A stretch of DNA of 64,000 nt from Nonomuraea typhae (GTDB taxonomy: Bacteria; Actinomycetota; Actinomycetes; Streptosporangiales; Streptosporangiaceae): NCBI RefSeq assembly GCF_009760925.1, contig NZ_VRLV01000003.1:310001-374000 (forward strand), read 5' to 3'. The first letter of the stretch is position 1. Each line of letters starts with the position of its first letter. Below are positions 42,110 through 50,274 of this stretch, in pieces. The position numbers and the translations under genes are program-made. The notes beneath the pieces are model-generated. The model searched no databases. It saw only the letters and a list, made by a program, of their open reading frames with translations, and was not told where the DNA came from.

Positions 42110-42526
42110 ATGAATCCCGTGCACCCCGTGAACCATCACCGGCCCGACGCGTCCGATCCGCTCGGTCTGTCCCACCGTTTCGAGCTGCCCCGCTGGACGT
42201 TTCTGACCCACCACGCGCGGGTGCTGCTGGAGATCGCCCGCAACCCCGAGGTACGGCTGCGCGACCTCGCGGCCGGGATCGGCGTCACCGAGCGCACCGT
42301 GCAGAACATCGTCAACGACCTGCACGCGGCCGGCTACCTCTCGCGTGAGCGCGTGGGCCGCCACAACCACTACACGCTCAACGCCGACCAGCACTTCCGG
42401 TATCCGACCGAGGCCGGGTTGCCGGTGCGGCGGCTGATCGACATGTTCGCCGACCGCGACATCGACGGCTCACCGTCGGCCGCCTCCCCGCAGCGCGAAA
42501 GCCCCGGCCCGCCTCCGGGCGGCTGA
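42110..42526 (+). CDS. Winged-helix (MarR-like) DNA-binding protein, copy 1
   Basis: The 138-residue protein has one winged helix: WTFLTHHARVLLEIARNPEV, LRDLAAGIGVTERTVQNIVN, GYLSRERVGRHNHYTL. It ends in a Pro/Ser-rich tail. In-frame TTG 42098 and GTG 42101 are alternative starts; ATG 42110 has GGTGAG ahead of it. About 70 residues of the core are nearly identical in kind to the gene at 43501-43887. The divergent STAS gene suggests it regulates a stress sigma-factor partner switch. Confidence 0.82.
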   Translation: MNPVHPVNHHRPDASDPLGLSHRFELPRWTFLTHHARVLLEIARNPEVRLRDLAAGIGVTERTVQNIVNDLHAAGYLSRERVGRHNHYTLNADQHFRYPTEAGLPVRRLIDMFADRDIDGSPSAASPQRESPGPPPGG

Positions 42527-42890
42527 CCTGCCTGTTGTTGGCGTGCGGGCTGCGGCGGTGGCCGGGTGGGAACTCCGCAGGTGGGGGTGGCACTGCCAGC
42601 CCGGCTAGGAGCGGGCAGGACGCGCCTTCATCTGGGCGTGCTCCAACTCCGAGCAGGACGTGCGCGCGTGGGTGACGGCCTGGCGGCAGTCGGGCCTGCG
42701 CCACCACCGCATCCCCGGGCGACTCCTCGACACCGCCCAGGTGGCCGGGCCTTTGACTCCGGTCTCCGAGCTGCCCGGCGCGGGCCCGGCGGATAACCGG
42801 ACCGATCGGCTTCCATCCGCACAGCGAGGACCGCACCACTCGCCGGTGGCGCGGCCTCGCCGTCTTCTCAGCCGCCCGGTGGCCGGCGCG
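42527..42890. other. Gap with a possible gene fragment on the plus strand
   Basis: From about 42610 the plus strand reads FIWACSNSEQDVRAWVTAWR, then QSGLRHHRIPGRLLDTAQVA in one frame. This looks like real protein but has no start, and it runs on into antisense of the STAS gene. I take it as the remnant of a gene lost between the two STAS/winged-helix modules. Confidence 0.35.
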
Positions 42891-43346
42891 TCAGGCGATG
42901 CCGGCCGAGGGCGATCCCGGCGCGCTGCGGGTTTCGTCGGCGGCCGCTTGGAGTGCCTCTTCCACGGTGGCGTGGATGGCCAGCACGTGGCGTACGCCGG
43001 TGATGTCGAGGATGCGCGCGGGGCGGGGTTGCACGGCGGCCAGGTGCAGGCCGCCGCCATGGGTGGCGGCCTGGGCGTGCAGGCGCACGATGAGGTTCAG
43101 GCCCTTGCTGTCCATGAAGGTCAGCCCGCCTAGATCCAGGACGAGGGGCAGGCGAGGGTCGGGGTGGTTTTCGGCGAGGTGTTCCTCGAGGCGGTTGGTG
43201 TTGGAGGCGTCCAGCTCGCCGGTGACGGTGAGCAGGGTCGCCTGCAGGAGGCTGACGCTCAGCAGGAACAGTGGTGTCATCTCGACCTCGTCGGCGATCT
43301 CTGTGCGGCCGGTCAGGACGGCAGAGGAAGTCATGGATGTGCTCAC
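42891..43346 (-). CDS. STAS domain anti-sigma factor antagonist, second copy
   Basis: This 151-residue STAS protein has LLTVTGELDASNTNRLEEHL, LVLDLGGLTFMDSKGLNLIV and PARILDITGVRHVLAIHATV. The Ser of the phosphorylation site is kept in MDSKGL. It resembles the STAS protein at 41375-41767 in motif spacing but has a longer N-terminus (MSTSMTSSAVLTGRTEIADE). The Met at 43334 is an alternative start. It is divergent from the second winged-helix gene, repeating the first module's layout. Confidence 0.87.
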   Translation of the reverse strand: MSTSMTSSAVLTGRTEIADEVEMTPLFLLSVSLLQATLLTVTGELDASNTNRLEEHLAENHPDPRLPLVLDLGGLTFMDSKGLNLIVRLHAQAATHGGGLHLAAVQPRPARILDITGVRHVLAIHATVEEALQAAADETRSAPGSPSAGIA

Positions 43347-43419
43347 TCATCGCTCTCGGGCCAGCCCGGCCCAAGCGACCGGATGGCGTGCCACGCATCT
43401 ACACGCGCAGAATAATACG

Positions 43420-43433
43420 CGAAACCTGTTTCG
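43420..43433. promoter_or_regulatory. 14-bp palindrome between second STAS and winged-helix genes
   Basis: CGAAAC-CT-GTTTCG is a perfect 6-bp inverted repeat with a 2-bp spacer, in an AT-rich island (AATAATACG upstream, CTATAAGC downstream) between divergent starts. Both neighbouring promoters probably lie here, and a winged-helix dimer is a natural binder. Confidence 0.5.
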
Positions 43434-43500
43434 TGCTATAAGCTTCGTACATAAGAGGTCGATCCTTCCGAAAGGCGCCGCCGAGAAGGGCAGCAATGCC

Positions 43501-43887
43501 GTGAACTACCAACACAGCGCAGCAGACACCACCCCGGCAGAGGGCGGCGTCCGGGGCAGCGCGGCCGACGATGGGAGTGCTTCGAGCTGGTCGTTCCTGA
43601 CCCATCACGCCCGGGTGCTGGTGGAGATCGCCCGTGATCCCGAGGTGCGGCTGCGCGACGTGGCCGCCTCCATCGGAGCGACCGAGCGCACCGTGCAGGC
43701 GATCGTCCGCGATCTGTGCGAGAGCGGCTACCTCACCCGCGCTCGGGTGGGCCGGCGCAACACCTACGCGCTGCACCCCGACCTGAACTTCCGCCGCCCC
43801 AGCGAGGCCGGCGTCCCCATCGGCCGGCTCCTCCAACTATTCACCGGCCAGCCCCTCACCGGACCTTCGCACGAGCACCAAACCTGA
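43501..43887 (+). CDS. Winged-helix (MarR-like) DNA-binding protein, copy 2
   Basis: GTG 43501 (VNYQHSAADTTPAEGG) starts a 128-residue protein. Its core WSFLTHHARVLVEIARDPEV, LRDVAASIGATERTVQAIVR, GYLTRARVGRRNTYALHPDL parallels copy 1 at 42110-42526, including the C-terminal PSEAGVPIGRLLQLF. The frame is open far upstream, but only as antisense of the STAS gene. It is probably the local regulator of the adjacent STAS gene. Confidence 0.82.
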   Translation: MNYQHSAADTTPAEGGVRGSAADDGSASSWSFLTHHARVLVEIARDPEVRLRDVAASIGATERTVQAIVRDLCESGYLTRARVGRRNTYALHPDLNFRRPSEAGVPIGRLLQLFTGQPLTGPSHEHQT

Positions 43888-44366
43888 CCGGCCCGGCTGC
43901 CGGAAAGCGCGTCCTGCGGGCACCCGGCGCCCGGTGCCAGGTGCCAGGTGCTCAGCTTTTCCTCTCGTCGTCTTCCCCGGCCGGGGACGGCGAACTGGAG
44001 GAGGTGGCAGGGGATGCCGTCGGTCACGACGGCGCCGGCCTGGGTGAGCCTGCCGGGTTCGGGCGCGGGCAGGCGGCGTGCGTGCCCAGCCAGTCGGCCT
44101 GCGGCTCAGCGTTGCCGAAGCTGAAGTAGGTCACCACGTGCCCGTCGGATGCCTGCGGATGGAGTTACACCAGGATCACGTGCCATGGGCGAAGCAGAGA
44201 CCGGCCTCCCTGCCGAGCTTGAGGTCGCTGCCCTGCACCGCTATGCGGAGAAGACGTGGGCGGTGGCGGCCCGCGCACCACGCGGACCACCACCAAGCTC
44301 ACGGCTTGGTCTGTGTGAGCGGAAAGAAAAGGGGTGGCCTGCCCGCACACGTGCCCGAGTCAACGC
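43888..44366. other. 479-bp stretch without a clear gene
   Basis: On the minus strand near 44040-44150 a short protein-like piece (GHVVTYFSFGNAEPQADWLG) appears, possibly the end of a lost secreted protein. The rest shows no coding character. The region precedes the stop of the FAD monooxygenase on the minus strand and contains no strong hairpin. Confidence 0.35.
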
Positions 44367-45938
44367 TCACGGCGTCAGGAGTGGGGCGGGTTCGATGCCT
44401 CCGAACCACCGCTGCAAGGCTGCCCGGAGTGTTTCGATCTCCATGGCATCGGGCCGGGGCGATGCGGATGCCCAGGCCACGTAACAGTCCGGTCGAAGGA
44501 GCAGGGCGGTGGGCGCGGGGGTCTGGGAGCGCGCCGTGACGATATCGACCTGGTCGTGGCGCAGGGCAAGGGTCTCCCCCAGTGATGCTTCTTCCGTCAG
44601 GTCGAGCAGCAGAGGGCGTGCGGATCTGGTCAGCTCGGCGAGGCGGACCGGACCGGCCGGGGTGTGCAGTTTCATGTCCGGGGCGAACCGGCCGGTCAGC
44701 GGGTGCGTCTCGCGTCCGCCCATGTCGTAGCGGACGTCGGCGCCCGCGGTGAGTTCGGCCAGGCGCTGCACGGTGTCCGGGTCGCGGAGCAGTTCGGCGA
44801 ACACCTCGCGAAGTCCTGTGACATCGCTGCCGGGGGCGATCAGGGCCGCCTGCGCCTGCGCGTTCAGCACCATGCGCTGGGCGGCCGATCGACGCTCTGT
44901 CTCGTAACTGTCCAGCAGCCCGGACGGGGCGCCTCCACGGATCTCGGCGGCGAGTTTCCAGCCGAGGTTGACCGCGTCCTGCAGGCCGAGGTTGAGCCCT
45001 GGACCGCCCCCCGTGGCGGCGTACACGTGGGCGGCGTCACCGATCAGGAACACCCGGCCATCGGCGAACCGTTCGGCGACCCGGGTGTTACCGCCGGTCA
45101 GCCGGCGCAGCGCGTGCGGTCCCTGGCCGTCGGGCGGACCAATCGGCACGTCGAGGCCGAGCACGCGGCGGATGCTCGCCCGCAACTCCTCCAGGCTCAT
45201 CGGAGCGTCAGTCGCGGGTTGGTCCCACTCTGTGGTGCTGACCAGCGGCGGGTGGCCAGGCATCGGCGCGTAGGAGAACCCTCCGCGCTCGGTGCGATGA
45301 GGCATGAACGGCATGACGGCGCCGTAATCGGGCACGTTCAGCGCTCCGGTCGCAGGATCGATCCAGTCCGCCGGGACCGTCGCGTGTGCAGAGCGCACTG
45401 TCATCCGGTCGTAGGTGATGCCGGGGAATCCGATGCCGGCGAGCTTGCGCGTGGTGCTGTGGGCTCCATCCGCGCCGACAAGATGGCGGGCCCGCAGCTG
45501 GTAGGCCCCACCCGGACTCGCGACATCGACGGTGACCGCGTCGTCGTCCTGCGACAGGCCGACGACCTCATGTCCCCGCCGGATCTCCACGCCCAGTTCG
45601 ATGGCGCGTTCCTGCAGAACCTGCACGATGCGTCGCTGCGGCACCGGCAGGGCATAGATGGGGCTGTCTTCAAGCAGGCTCAGGTCCAGGCCCATCGCGC
45701 CGAACATGAAGTACGCGGAGTTCGGCTGCGGCGGTTCTGGGCTAGCGCTGAGACGTTCGCACAGCCCCCGGCGGTCGAGCATTTTCACGACCTGGCCGAG
45801 CAATCCGTTCGCCTTCGGTTCCTCGCTCGGCTCCGGCAGCCGCTCCAGCACGACCGTCCGGACCCCTGCCAGGCTCAGCTCGCAGGCCAGCATCAGCCCG
45901 TTCGGGCCGCCGCCGGCGATGACGACATCTGTGATCAT
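44367..45938 (-). CDS. FAD-dependent aromatic-ring monooxygenase
   Basis: ATG 45938 follows GGGAG. The 523-residue enzyme has the group A flavoprotein hydroxylase motifs: the GxGxxG region DVVIAGGGPNGLMLACELSL, the DG motif VGADGAHSTTRK, and the GD motif VFLIGDAAHVYAATGGGPGL with NLGLQDAVNLGWKL. The C-terminal thioredoxin-like domain is present. Relatives hydroxylate phenols, polyketides or rifamycin-type antibiotics. The frame extends upstream without a start. The neighbouring minus-strand gene ends 116 bp upstream, so co-transcription is possible. Confidence 0.9.
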   Translation of the reverse strand: MITDVVIAGGGPNGLMLACELSLAGVRTVVLERLPEPSEEPKANGLLGQVVKMLDRRGLCERLSASPEPPQPNSAYFMFGAMGLDLSLLEDSPIYALPVPQRRIVQVLQERAIELGVEIRRGHEVVGLSQDDDAVTVDVASPGGAYQLRARHLVGADGAHSTTRKLAGIGFPGITYDRMTVRSAHATVPADWIDPATGALNVPDYGAVMPFMPHRTERGGFSYAPMPGHPPLVSTTEWDQPATDAPMSLEELRASIRRVLGLDVPIGPPDGQGPHALRRLTGGNTRVAERFADGRVFLIGDAAHVYAATGGGPGLNLGLQDAVNLGWKLAAEIRGGAPSGLLDSYETERRSAAQRMVLNAQAQAALIAPGSDVTGLREVFAELLRDPDTVQRLAELTAGADVRYDMGGRETHPLTGRFAPDMKLHTPAGPVRLAELTRSARPLLLDLTEEASLGETLALRHDQVDIVTARSQTPAPTALLLRPDCYVAWASASPRPDAMEIETLRAALQRWFGGIEPAPLLTP

Positions 45939-46054
45939 GTGTACTCCCTTGTTCGCCCGCAAAGGGCCGGGACTGATGAAGCGCCGACGCGCCCGGCCGG
46001 TTTGCGGGTGGTGGCCGGTACGGCTCGCCGTAAGGTGCGGTCTTTGCGGCGTGG

Positions 46055-47077
46055 TCAGCCGCGGTAGTACTCGGCGAGGGCGGTGAAGGCGGCCTTGGGT
46101 TCCCACGGCATGTCGGGGTAGGTGTCCCCGAGACGGTCTTCGAGGACTTTGACGATGCCAGGGCTGGCCAGGTCGAGGTCGTCCCAGGGATCGCCGTCGG
46201 GGCGGTGCGGGAAGTTGTCGAGCGCGAAGAGGAAGACGAAGGCGCTGTCGACACCTGCGGCGTCGTAGATCTCCAGCAGCTCCCGCAGGTAGGCGGCCTG
46301 GCCGGACTCGTCGCGGACGCACTCGCCGTTCAGCCGGACCGGCACGCCGGTGCCCTCGCCGAACTCGACGACCTCCAGAACGCGGCCGCCCCTGTCGCCC
46401 GCGCCGCGGTAGGCGGCGGTGCCGAACTCGGTGATCGCGACCGGCTTTCCCTGCGCGACGAGGGTGCGCACGCCCTCGGTGAATTGGCCGGCGACCTCGG
46501 CCGAACGGTAGAGATCCACGCCCACGATGTCGAAGGGCGCCCAGTCGACGCGCTCGAGCGGGACGGCGGCGTACGTGATCCGGCCGCCGAATCGCTCGCG
46601 AATGAGTGCAACGGCACCGGCGAGGAAGTCGTTGACCCGTGCGCTGAGCTCGCCGACCCGCTCGGCCAGGCGATCTCGCTGAGTCAGCAGCCCGAGCCTG
46701 TCCTCCTGGGTGTCGCCCGGCAGGAATCCCTTGTTCATCAGGCTCAGCTCGGCGCCGGCGACGAACACGACCTCGGCGCCCCGCTGCCGGATCCGCTCCG
46801 CCCGCTCAGCGCAGTCGGCGAACAGCGACAGCATCTCCTCGGTGGTCAGCTCCAGCGGGTAGGGCGAGAACCAGACCTCCAGCCCGAGGTCGGCGGCGTA
46901 CGTCGCGGCCAGTTCCAGCCGCTCGGGATCGCCGCCGATGACGCGGACCGCGGTGCAGTGCAGGTCGTCCCGGATGATCTCCAGCTCACGCCTGACCACG
47001 TCCGGGTCGAAGCGCTCGCGAGAGAACGCCCCATTGCGGACGAAGCCGGTGTCGTAGGTGATGCCTTTGGCCCTCAT
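46055..47077 (-). CDS. TIM-barrel glycosidase-like protein under TetR control
   Basis: ATG 47077 follows AAAGGA. The 340-residue protein begins MRAKGITYDTGFVRNG and alternates strands and helices like a TIM barrel. Glu110 in VVFVAGAELSLMNKG and Glu217 in GKPVAITEFGTAAYRGA occupy the places of acid/base and nucleophile in clan GH-A glycosidases. A hydrolase role is inferred from these two motifs only. No signal peptide is present, so it acts in the cytoplasm. It is divergent from a TetR gene with two tandem operator-like repeats between them. Confidence 0.65.
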   Translation of the reverse strand: MRAKGITYDTGFVRNGAFSRERFDPDVVRRELEIIRDDLHCTAVRVIGGDPERLELAATYAADLGLEVWFSPYPLELTTEEMLSLFADCAERAERIRQRGAEVVFVAGAELSLMNKGFLPGDTQEDRLGLLTQRDRLAERVGELSARVNDFLAGAVALIRERFGGRITYAAVPLERVDWAPFDIVGVDLYRSAEVAGQFTEGVRTLVAQGKPVAITEFGTAAYRGAGDRGGRVLEVVEFGEGTGVPVRLNGECVRDESGQAAYLRELLEIYDAAGVDSAFVFLFALDNFPHRPDGDPWDDLDLASPGIVKVLEDRLGDTYPDMPWEPKAAFTALAEYYRG

Positions 47078-47123
47078 TGCACGGGTCCTTTCTGTGGGAT
47101 GAGGCGCCAGGCTAAGCAGAAAA

Positions 47124-47153
47124 TTGCGTACACGCAAGTTTGCGTACACGCAT
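47124..47153. promoter_or_regulatory. Two tandem TTGCGTACACGCAA-type operators
   Basis: TTGCGT-AC-ACGCAA occupies 47124-47137 and TTGCGT-AC-ACGCAT 47140-47153. They are two dyad sites with a 16-bp repeat distance. They lie 47 bp upstream of the minus-strand ATG 47077 and 21 bp upstream of the TetR GTG 47175, where they would block both promoters. The repeats are seen directly; TetR binding is inferred. Confidence 0.75.
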
Positions 47154-47174
47154 CAAAACTGGGATACTGAGACG

Positions 47175-47828
47175 GTGGCGACGAGACGGATCGGGTTGCG
47201 CGAGCAGAAGAAGCAGGCCACCCGAGAGGCCCTGCGCGCGGCGGCCCTGCGGCTTGCCCTTGAGCGCGGACCGGACAACGTGCGCGTTGATGACATCGCC
47301 GAGGCCGCCGGCGTCTCACCGAGGACGTACAACAACTACTTCTCCAGCCGCGAACAGGCGATCGTCGCCGCCGTTGCCGGCGAACGGGAAACGCGAGTCG
47401 CGGCGGCGGTGGCCGACCGGCCCGCCGGGGTCGGCCTCGCCGCCGCCGTCATCGAGGCCATCGTGGATCAGTACACTGCCCCGGGAGCATCCGGCCGGGA
47501 CGCGCTGCTGCTGATTAGCACCCGTCCAGCACTGCGCGAAGCCTTTATCGAAACCACCACCGCGATCGAGCACCCCCTCACCGACGCGATCGCCGAACGT
47601 CTCGGCGACGGCGACCCGCACACCGCACGGGTGCTCGCGGCGAGCGTGGCCGCCGCAGTTCGCGTGGCACTCGAGCAGTGGCTGCAGCCGACTGCCACGT
47701 CCTCCACAACCAGTGGACTCGTCGTGCCGTCCGGCTCGCTACCAGACCTCCTTCGCACCACGCTCGCACCCCTCACACCCGCACTCGACGCCGCCGAGCA
47801 ACGAGCACTCAGACACCAGCAGCAGTGA
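47175..47828 (+). CDS. TetR family regulator
   Basis: GTG 47175 (VATRRIGLREQKKQATREAL) is chosen because the upstream open frame lies over the operator repeats. The helix-turn-helix VRVDDIAEAAGVSPRTYNNYFSSREQAIVAA covers about residues 35-65. The C-terminal ligand domain is helical (VLAASVAAAVRVALEQWLQ) and of the acyl-CoA/MftR-like size, 217 residues in all. It is divergent from the TIM-barrel gene. The two sites at 47124-47153 indicate autoregulation and control of that gene. Confidence 0.88.
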   Translation: MATRRIGLREQKKQATREALRAAALRLALERGPDNVRVDDIAEAAGVSPRTYNNYFSSREQAIVAAVAGERETRVAAAVADRPAGVGLAAAVIEAIVDQYTAPGASGRDALLLISTRPALREAFIETTTAIEHPLTDAIAERLGDGDPHTARVLAASVAAAVRVALEQWLQPTATSSTTSGLVVPSGSLPDLLRTTLAPLTPALDAAEQRALRHQQQ

Positions 47829-47973
47829 ACTCCCACCTCAGGAAAACGGGCGCCCCAACGTCCGCAGCAGAATCCTCGCTGGCGCGCAGGAAAGCCGCCG
47901 AACATCGGCCAATCAGACCGCGCCCGCTCACGTGCGACTAGAACGCCTCATTTCTGCGAACGCGACAGGTGGT

Positions 47974-48237
47974 TCAGCCGCGCGGCGCGTACATGATCAC
48001 CAGGACCCCGGCCAGGCAGACCAGCGCGCCGATGACGTCCCAGCGATCGGGCCGGAAGCCGTCGACGACCATCCCCCAAGCCAGCGATCCAGCGACGAAC
48101 ACCCCGCCGTAGGCGGCCAGGATGCGGCCGAAGTTCGCATCCGGCTGCAGCGTGGCGACGAACCCATACAACCCCAGGGCGATGACGCCGGCACCGATCC
48201 AGACCAGGCCGCGTTGCTCGCGCACACCCTGCCAGAT
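47974..48237 (-). pseudogene. ynfA: ynfA (UPF0060) 3' part, split by insertion sequence
   Basis: These 87 codons read [20 protein letters not shown], then the second to fourth membrane helices ([37 protein letters not shown]). They match UPF0060/YnfA from its 24th residue on. The first helix is missing here but is found at 50206-50274 on the same strand, beyond the insertion sequence. Rejoining the two gives a 110-residue protein of normal length. An ATG inside the element (48273) could still start a truncated product. YnfA-type proteins are small drug-efflux-like membrane proteins. Confidence 0.85.
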
Positions 48238-48242
48238 CAGCC
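48238..48242. repeat. Target-site duplication CAGCC, left copy
   Basis: CAGCC abuts the left end of the insertion sequence and is repeated exactly at 50206-50210 after the right end. Removing the element plus one copy restores the ynfA reading frame, which confirms it as the duplicated target. Confidence 0.85.
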
Positions 48243-48267
48243 TGTCGCTGTGAGGTCTCAGGACATG
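48243..48267. repeat. Left terminal inverted repeat of the insertion sequence
   Basis: 25 bp beginning TGTCGCTGTGAGGTC and ending GGACATG. It matches the right end at 23 of 25 positions. A potential start for the truncated ynfA product lies just inside it. Confidence 0.85.
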
Positions 48268-48362
48268 CTTCACCGTTCGTTATCGGGACATAGTTGACGC
48301 CCTGCACTCGTTCATGATCTTCTTCCTCCGGCTTCTTGATCAAGCGCGTGAGGAGTGCATTC

Positions 48363-50165
48363 GTGGACCGGCAGGCGACAGTGGAGCACCGCTATCGGGC
48401 AGTCCGCGAGGTGCTGGCGGGATCGCCCATCGGGGAGGTCGCGGCGCGCTACGGGACCTCGCGGCAGTCGGTGCATGCCTGGCGCAAGCGCTTCGAGTCC
48501 GAGGGGCTGCCGGGGCTGGAAGACCGATCACGACGGCCCAAGACCAGCCCGACACGACTCGCCACTGAAGTGGAGGCGCTGATCTGCCAGATCCGACGCC
48601 AGCATCCGCGCTGGGGAGCCCGCCGGATCAGCTTCGAGCTCGAGCAGCAAGGGCTGGAGCCGGTCCCGTCGAAGGCGACCGTGCATCGCGTCCTGGACCG
48701 CAACGGTCTCACCCGGCGCCAGGAGCAAAGCCGTCAGCGGGTCTATCGGCGTTGGCAGCGCGAGGCACCGATGCACCTGTGGCAGATGGATCTGGTCGGT
48801 GGAGTGCCGTTGGCCGATGGCCGGGAGTGCAAAATGGTCACCGGCATCGACGACCACTCTCGCTTCGTGGTGATCGCGCAGGTGGTCGCGGTGCCCAGCG
48901 GGCGCGCGGTCTGCCAGGCCTTCACCACGGCGATGCGCCGCTACGGGGTGCCGTTCGAGGTCCTCACCGACAATGGCAAGCAGTTCACCGGCCGGCACAC
49001 CCGCCCGCAGCCGGTCGAGGTGCTGTTTGAGCGGGTCTGCCGGGAGAACGGCGTCACCCAGCGTCTCACCAAGCCCCGCTCGCCCACGACCACGGGCAAG
49101 ATCGAGCGGTTTCATGGGACCTTGCGCCGGGAACTGCTCGATCACGTCGCACCGTTCGAGTCGATGGCCGCCGCTCAGGAGGCGATCGACGCCTGGGTAC
49201 ACGCCTACAACCACGCCCGGCCGCACCAGGCGCTGGACATGCGGGTCCCGGCCAGCATGTTCCGCCCACACGGCCCCGCCCGTGACGAACTCCCCGGCCC
49301 GGCGCCGACAGTCGAGGCGAGCCTGCCGGGCGAGCTGGCCGACGTGGTCGAGCCGCCACCCGCCACCATCAGCGAGTGCGCGATCGAGTGGGAGGTCCGG
49401 GTCCCGCCCAGCGGCACACTGACTCTGGTGCCCGGCAAGCAGACCGCGAAGATCCACCAAGGGCTCGCCGGACGCACGTTAACCGTGTGGGCCGATATCC
49501 GCAGCATCCACCTGCTGCTGGAGGGCCACCTGGTGCGCACCCTCGCCTCCCGGCTCCTTCCGCAAGACCTCGCCTACATGACCATGCGTGGCGCCCGGCC
49601 CGCTGGACCGGAGCCGGCGGTCGCAGCACTGCCCCGCGCCATCGGCCGGACCGTCCTCGCCGCCGGGGAACCAGTCGAGGTCGAACGCAAGGTGCACAGC
49701 CGCGACGGCCACGTGAAAGTGGCCGGGCAGAAGATCGTCATCGGGCCCAGCCACCTCGGCCGCACCGTGGTGCTCCGCCTGGACGGCCACCTCATGCACG
49801 CCATCGCCGACGACGCCCTGATCGGCACCTGGCCCTGCCCGATACCCGCCGACGAACTCGCCAAGCTGACCGGAGCCCGCTCGGCGGCCACGCCACTACC
49901 CCCGCCTCCACTGGCACCGGGTTCCATCCGCGTTCAGCGTCGTGTCCACGCCCAGGGCCGGTTCATGGTCGCCGGTCAGTTCATCAAGGTCGGCCCTCGG
50001 CACGTCGGCAAGCTCGTCACCGTCGTCATCGAAGACACCCACTTCCGGGTTCTGCACGGCGAAGAAGAACTCGCTATCAGGCCACGCAAGAACACCGCCC
50101 CGATCACCCGGATCTATGTCCGCGGCATGGGCACCCAGACCACCGACTCGTCAACCAAGTCCTGA
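48363..50165 (+). CDS. IS481-type DDE transposase with repeated C-terminal domain
   Basis: GTG 48363 follows AGGAG; a TTG at 48336 is an alternative. The 600-residue protein has an N-terminal helix-turn-helix (SPIGEVAARYGTSRQSVHAWRKRF), then the integrase core with Asp143 (LWQMDLVGG), Asp203 (VLTDNGKQF) and Glu248 (GKIERFHG). IS481 transposases usually end near residue 320. Here about 270 further residues contain three related beta-rich repeats (TAKIHQGLAGRTLTVWADIR; VAGQKIVIGPSHLGRTVVLR; VAGQFIKVGPRHVGKLVTVV). These may be Mu-transposase-C-like barrels for DNA or target binding. Confidence 0.88.
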   Translation: MDRQATVEHRYRAVREVLAGSPIGEVAARYGTSRQSVHAWRKRFESEGLPGLEDRSRRPKTSPTRLATEVEALICQIRRQHPRWGARRISFELEQQGLEPVPSKATVHRVLDRNGLTRRQEQSRQRVYRRWQREAPMHLWQMDLVGGVPLADGRECKMVTGIDDHSRFVVIAQVVAVPSGRAVCQAFTTAMRRYGVPFEVLTDNGKQFTGRHTRPQPVEVLFERVCRENGVTQRLTKPRSPTTTGKIERFHGTLRRELLDHVAPFESMAAAQEAIDAWVHAYNHARPHQALDMRVPASMFRPHGPARDELPGPAPTVEASLPGELADVVEPPPATISECAIEWEVRVPPSGTLTLVPGKQTAKIHQGLAGRTLTVWADIRSIHLLLEGHLVRTLASRLLPQDLAYMTMRGARPAGPEPAVAALPRAIGRTVLAAGEPVEVERKVHSRDGHVKVAGQKIVIGPSHLGRTVVLRLDGHLMHAIADDALIGTWPCPIPADELAKLTGARSAATPLPPPPLAPGSIRVQRRVHAQGRFMVAGQFIKVGPRHVGKLVTVVIEDTHFRVLHGEEELAIRPRKNTAPITRIYVRGMGTQTTDSSTKS

Positions 50166-50180
50166 GAACAACTGGTTAAC

Positions 50181-50205
50181 CATGTCCTGAGACCTCACAT
50201 TGACA
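50181..50205. repeat. Right terminal inverted repeat of the insertion sequence
   Basis: 25 bp beginning CATGTCCTGAGACC and ending ATTGACA, the near-perfect complement of the left end. The transposase stop lies 15 bp before it. Confidence 0.85.
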
Positions 50206-50274
50206 CAGCCAGGCCCCGCCGATCTCGGCGACCGCGGCCAGGGCGAACAACACCAGGGAACGCACGATCGTCAT
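50206..50274 (-). pseudogene. ynfA: ynfA (UPF0060) 5' part, split by insertion sequence
   Basis: ATG 50274 opens 23 codons whose product starts MTIVRSLVLFALAAVAEIGG and ends AWL. This is the first membrane helix of YnfA/UPF0060, read up to the insertion point within TGG-CTG. The rest of the gene lies at 47974-48237 on the other side of the element. The native promoter and start remain here, so a short non-functional peptide may still be made. The upstream MerR gene may be co-transcribed. Confidence 0.85.

Larger units (their letters stand above)
48243..50205 (+). mobile_element. Complete IS481-like insertion sequence, 1963 bp
   Basis: The ends are 25-bp imperfect inverted repeats. The left starts TGTCGCTGTGAGGTCTCAGG; the right, read inward, starts TGTCAATGTGAGGTCTCAGG; they differ at two bases. 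CAGCC is duplicated on both sides. One long gene encodes a DDE transposase with an extended C-terminus. The family is inferred from the transposase and the TG...CA ends. The element is intact and sits inside ynfA in the opposite orientation, so the insertion is probably recent. Confidence 0.88.

Noticed and set aside
42898-43500. Long N-terminal extension of the second winged-helix protein
   Set aside because: The open frame is antisense to the STAS gene; the homologous copy 1 starts close to the winged helix.
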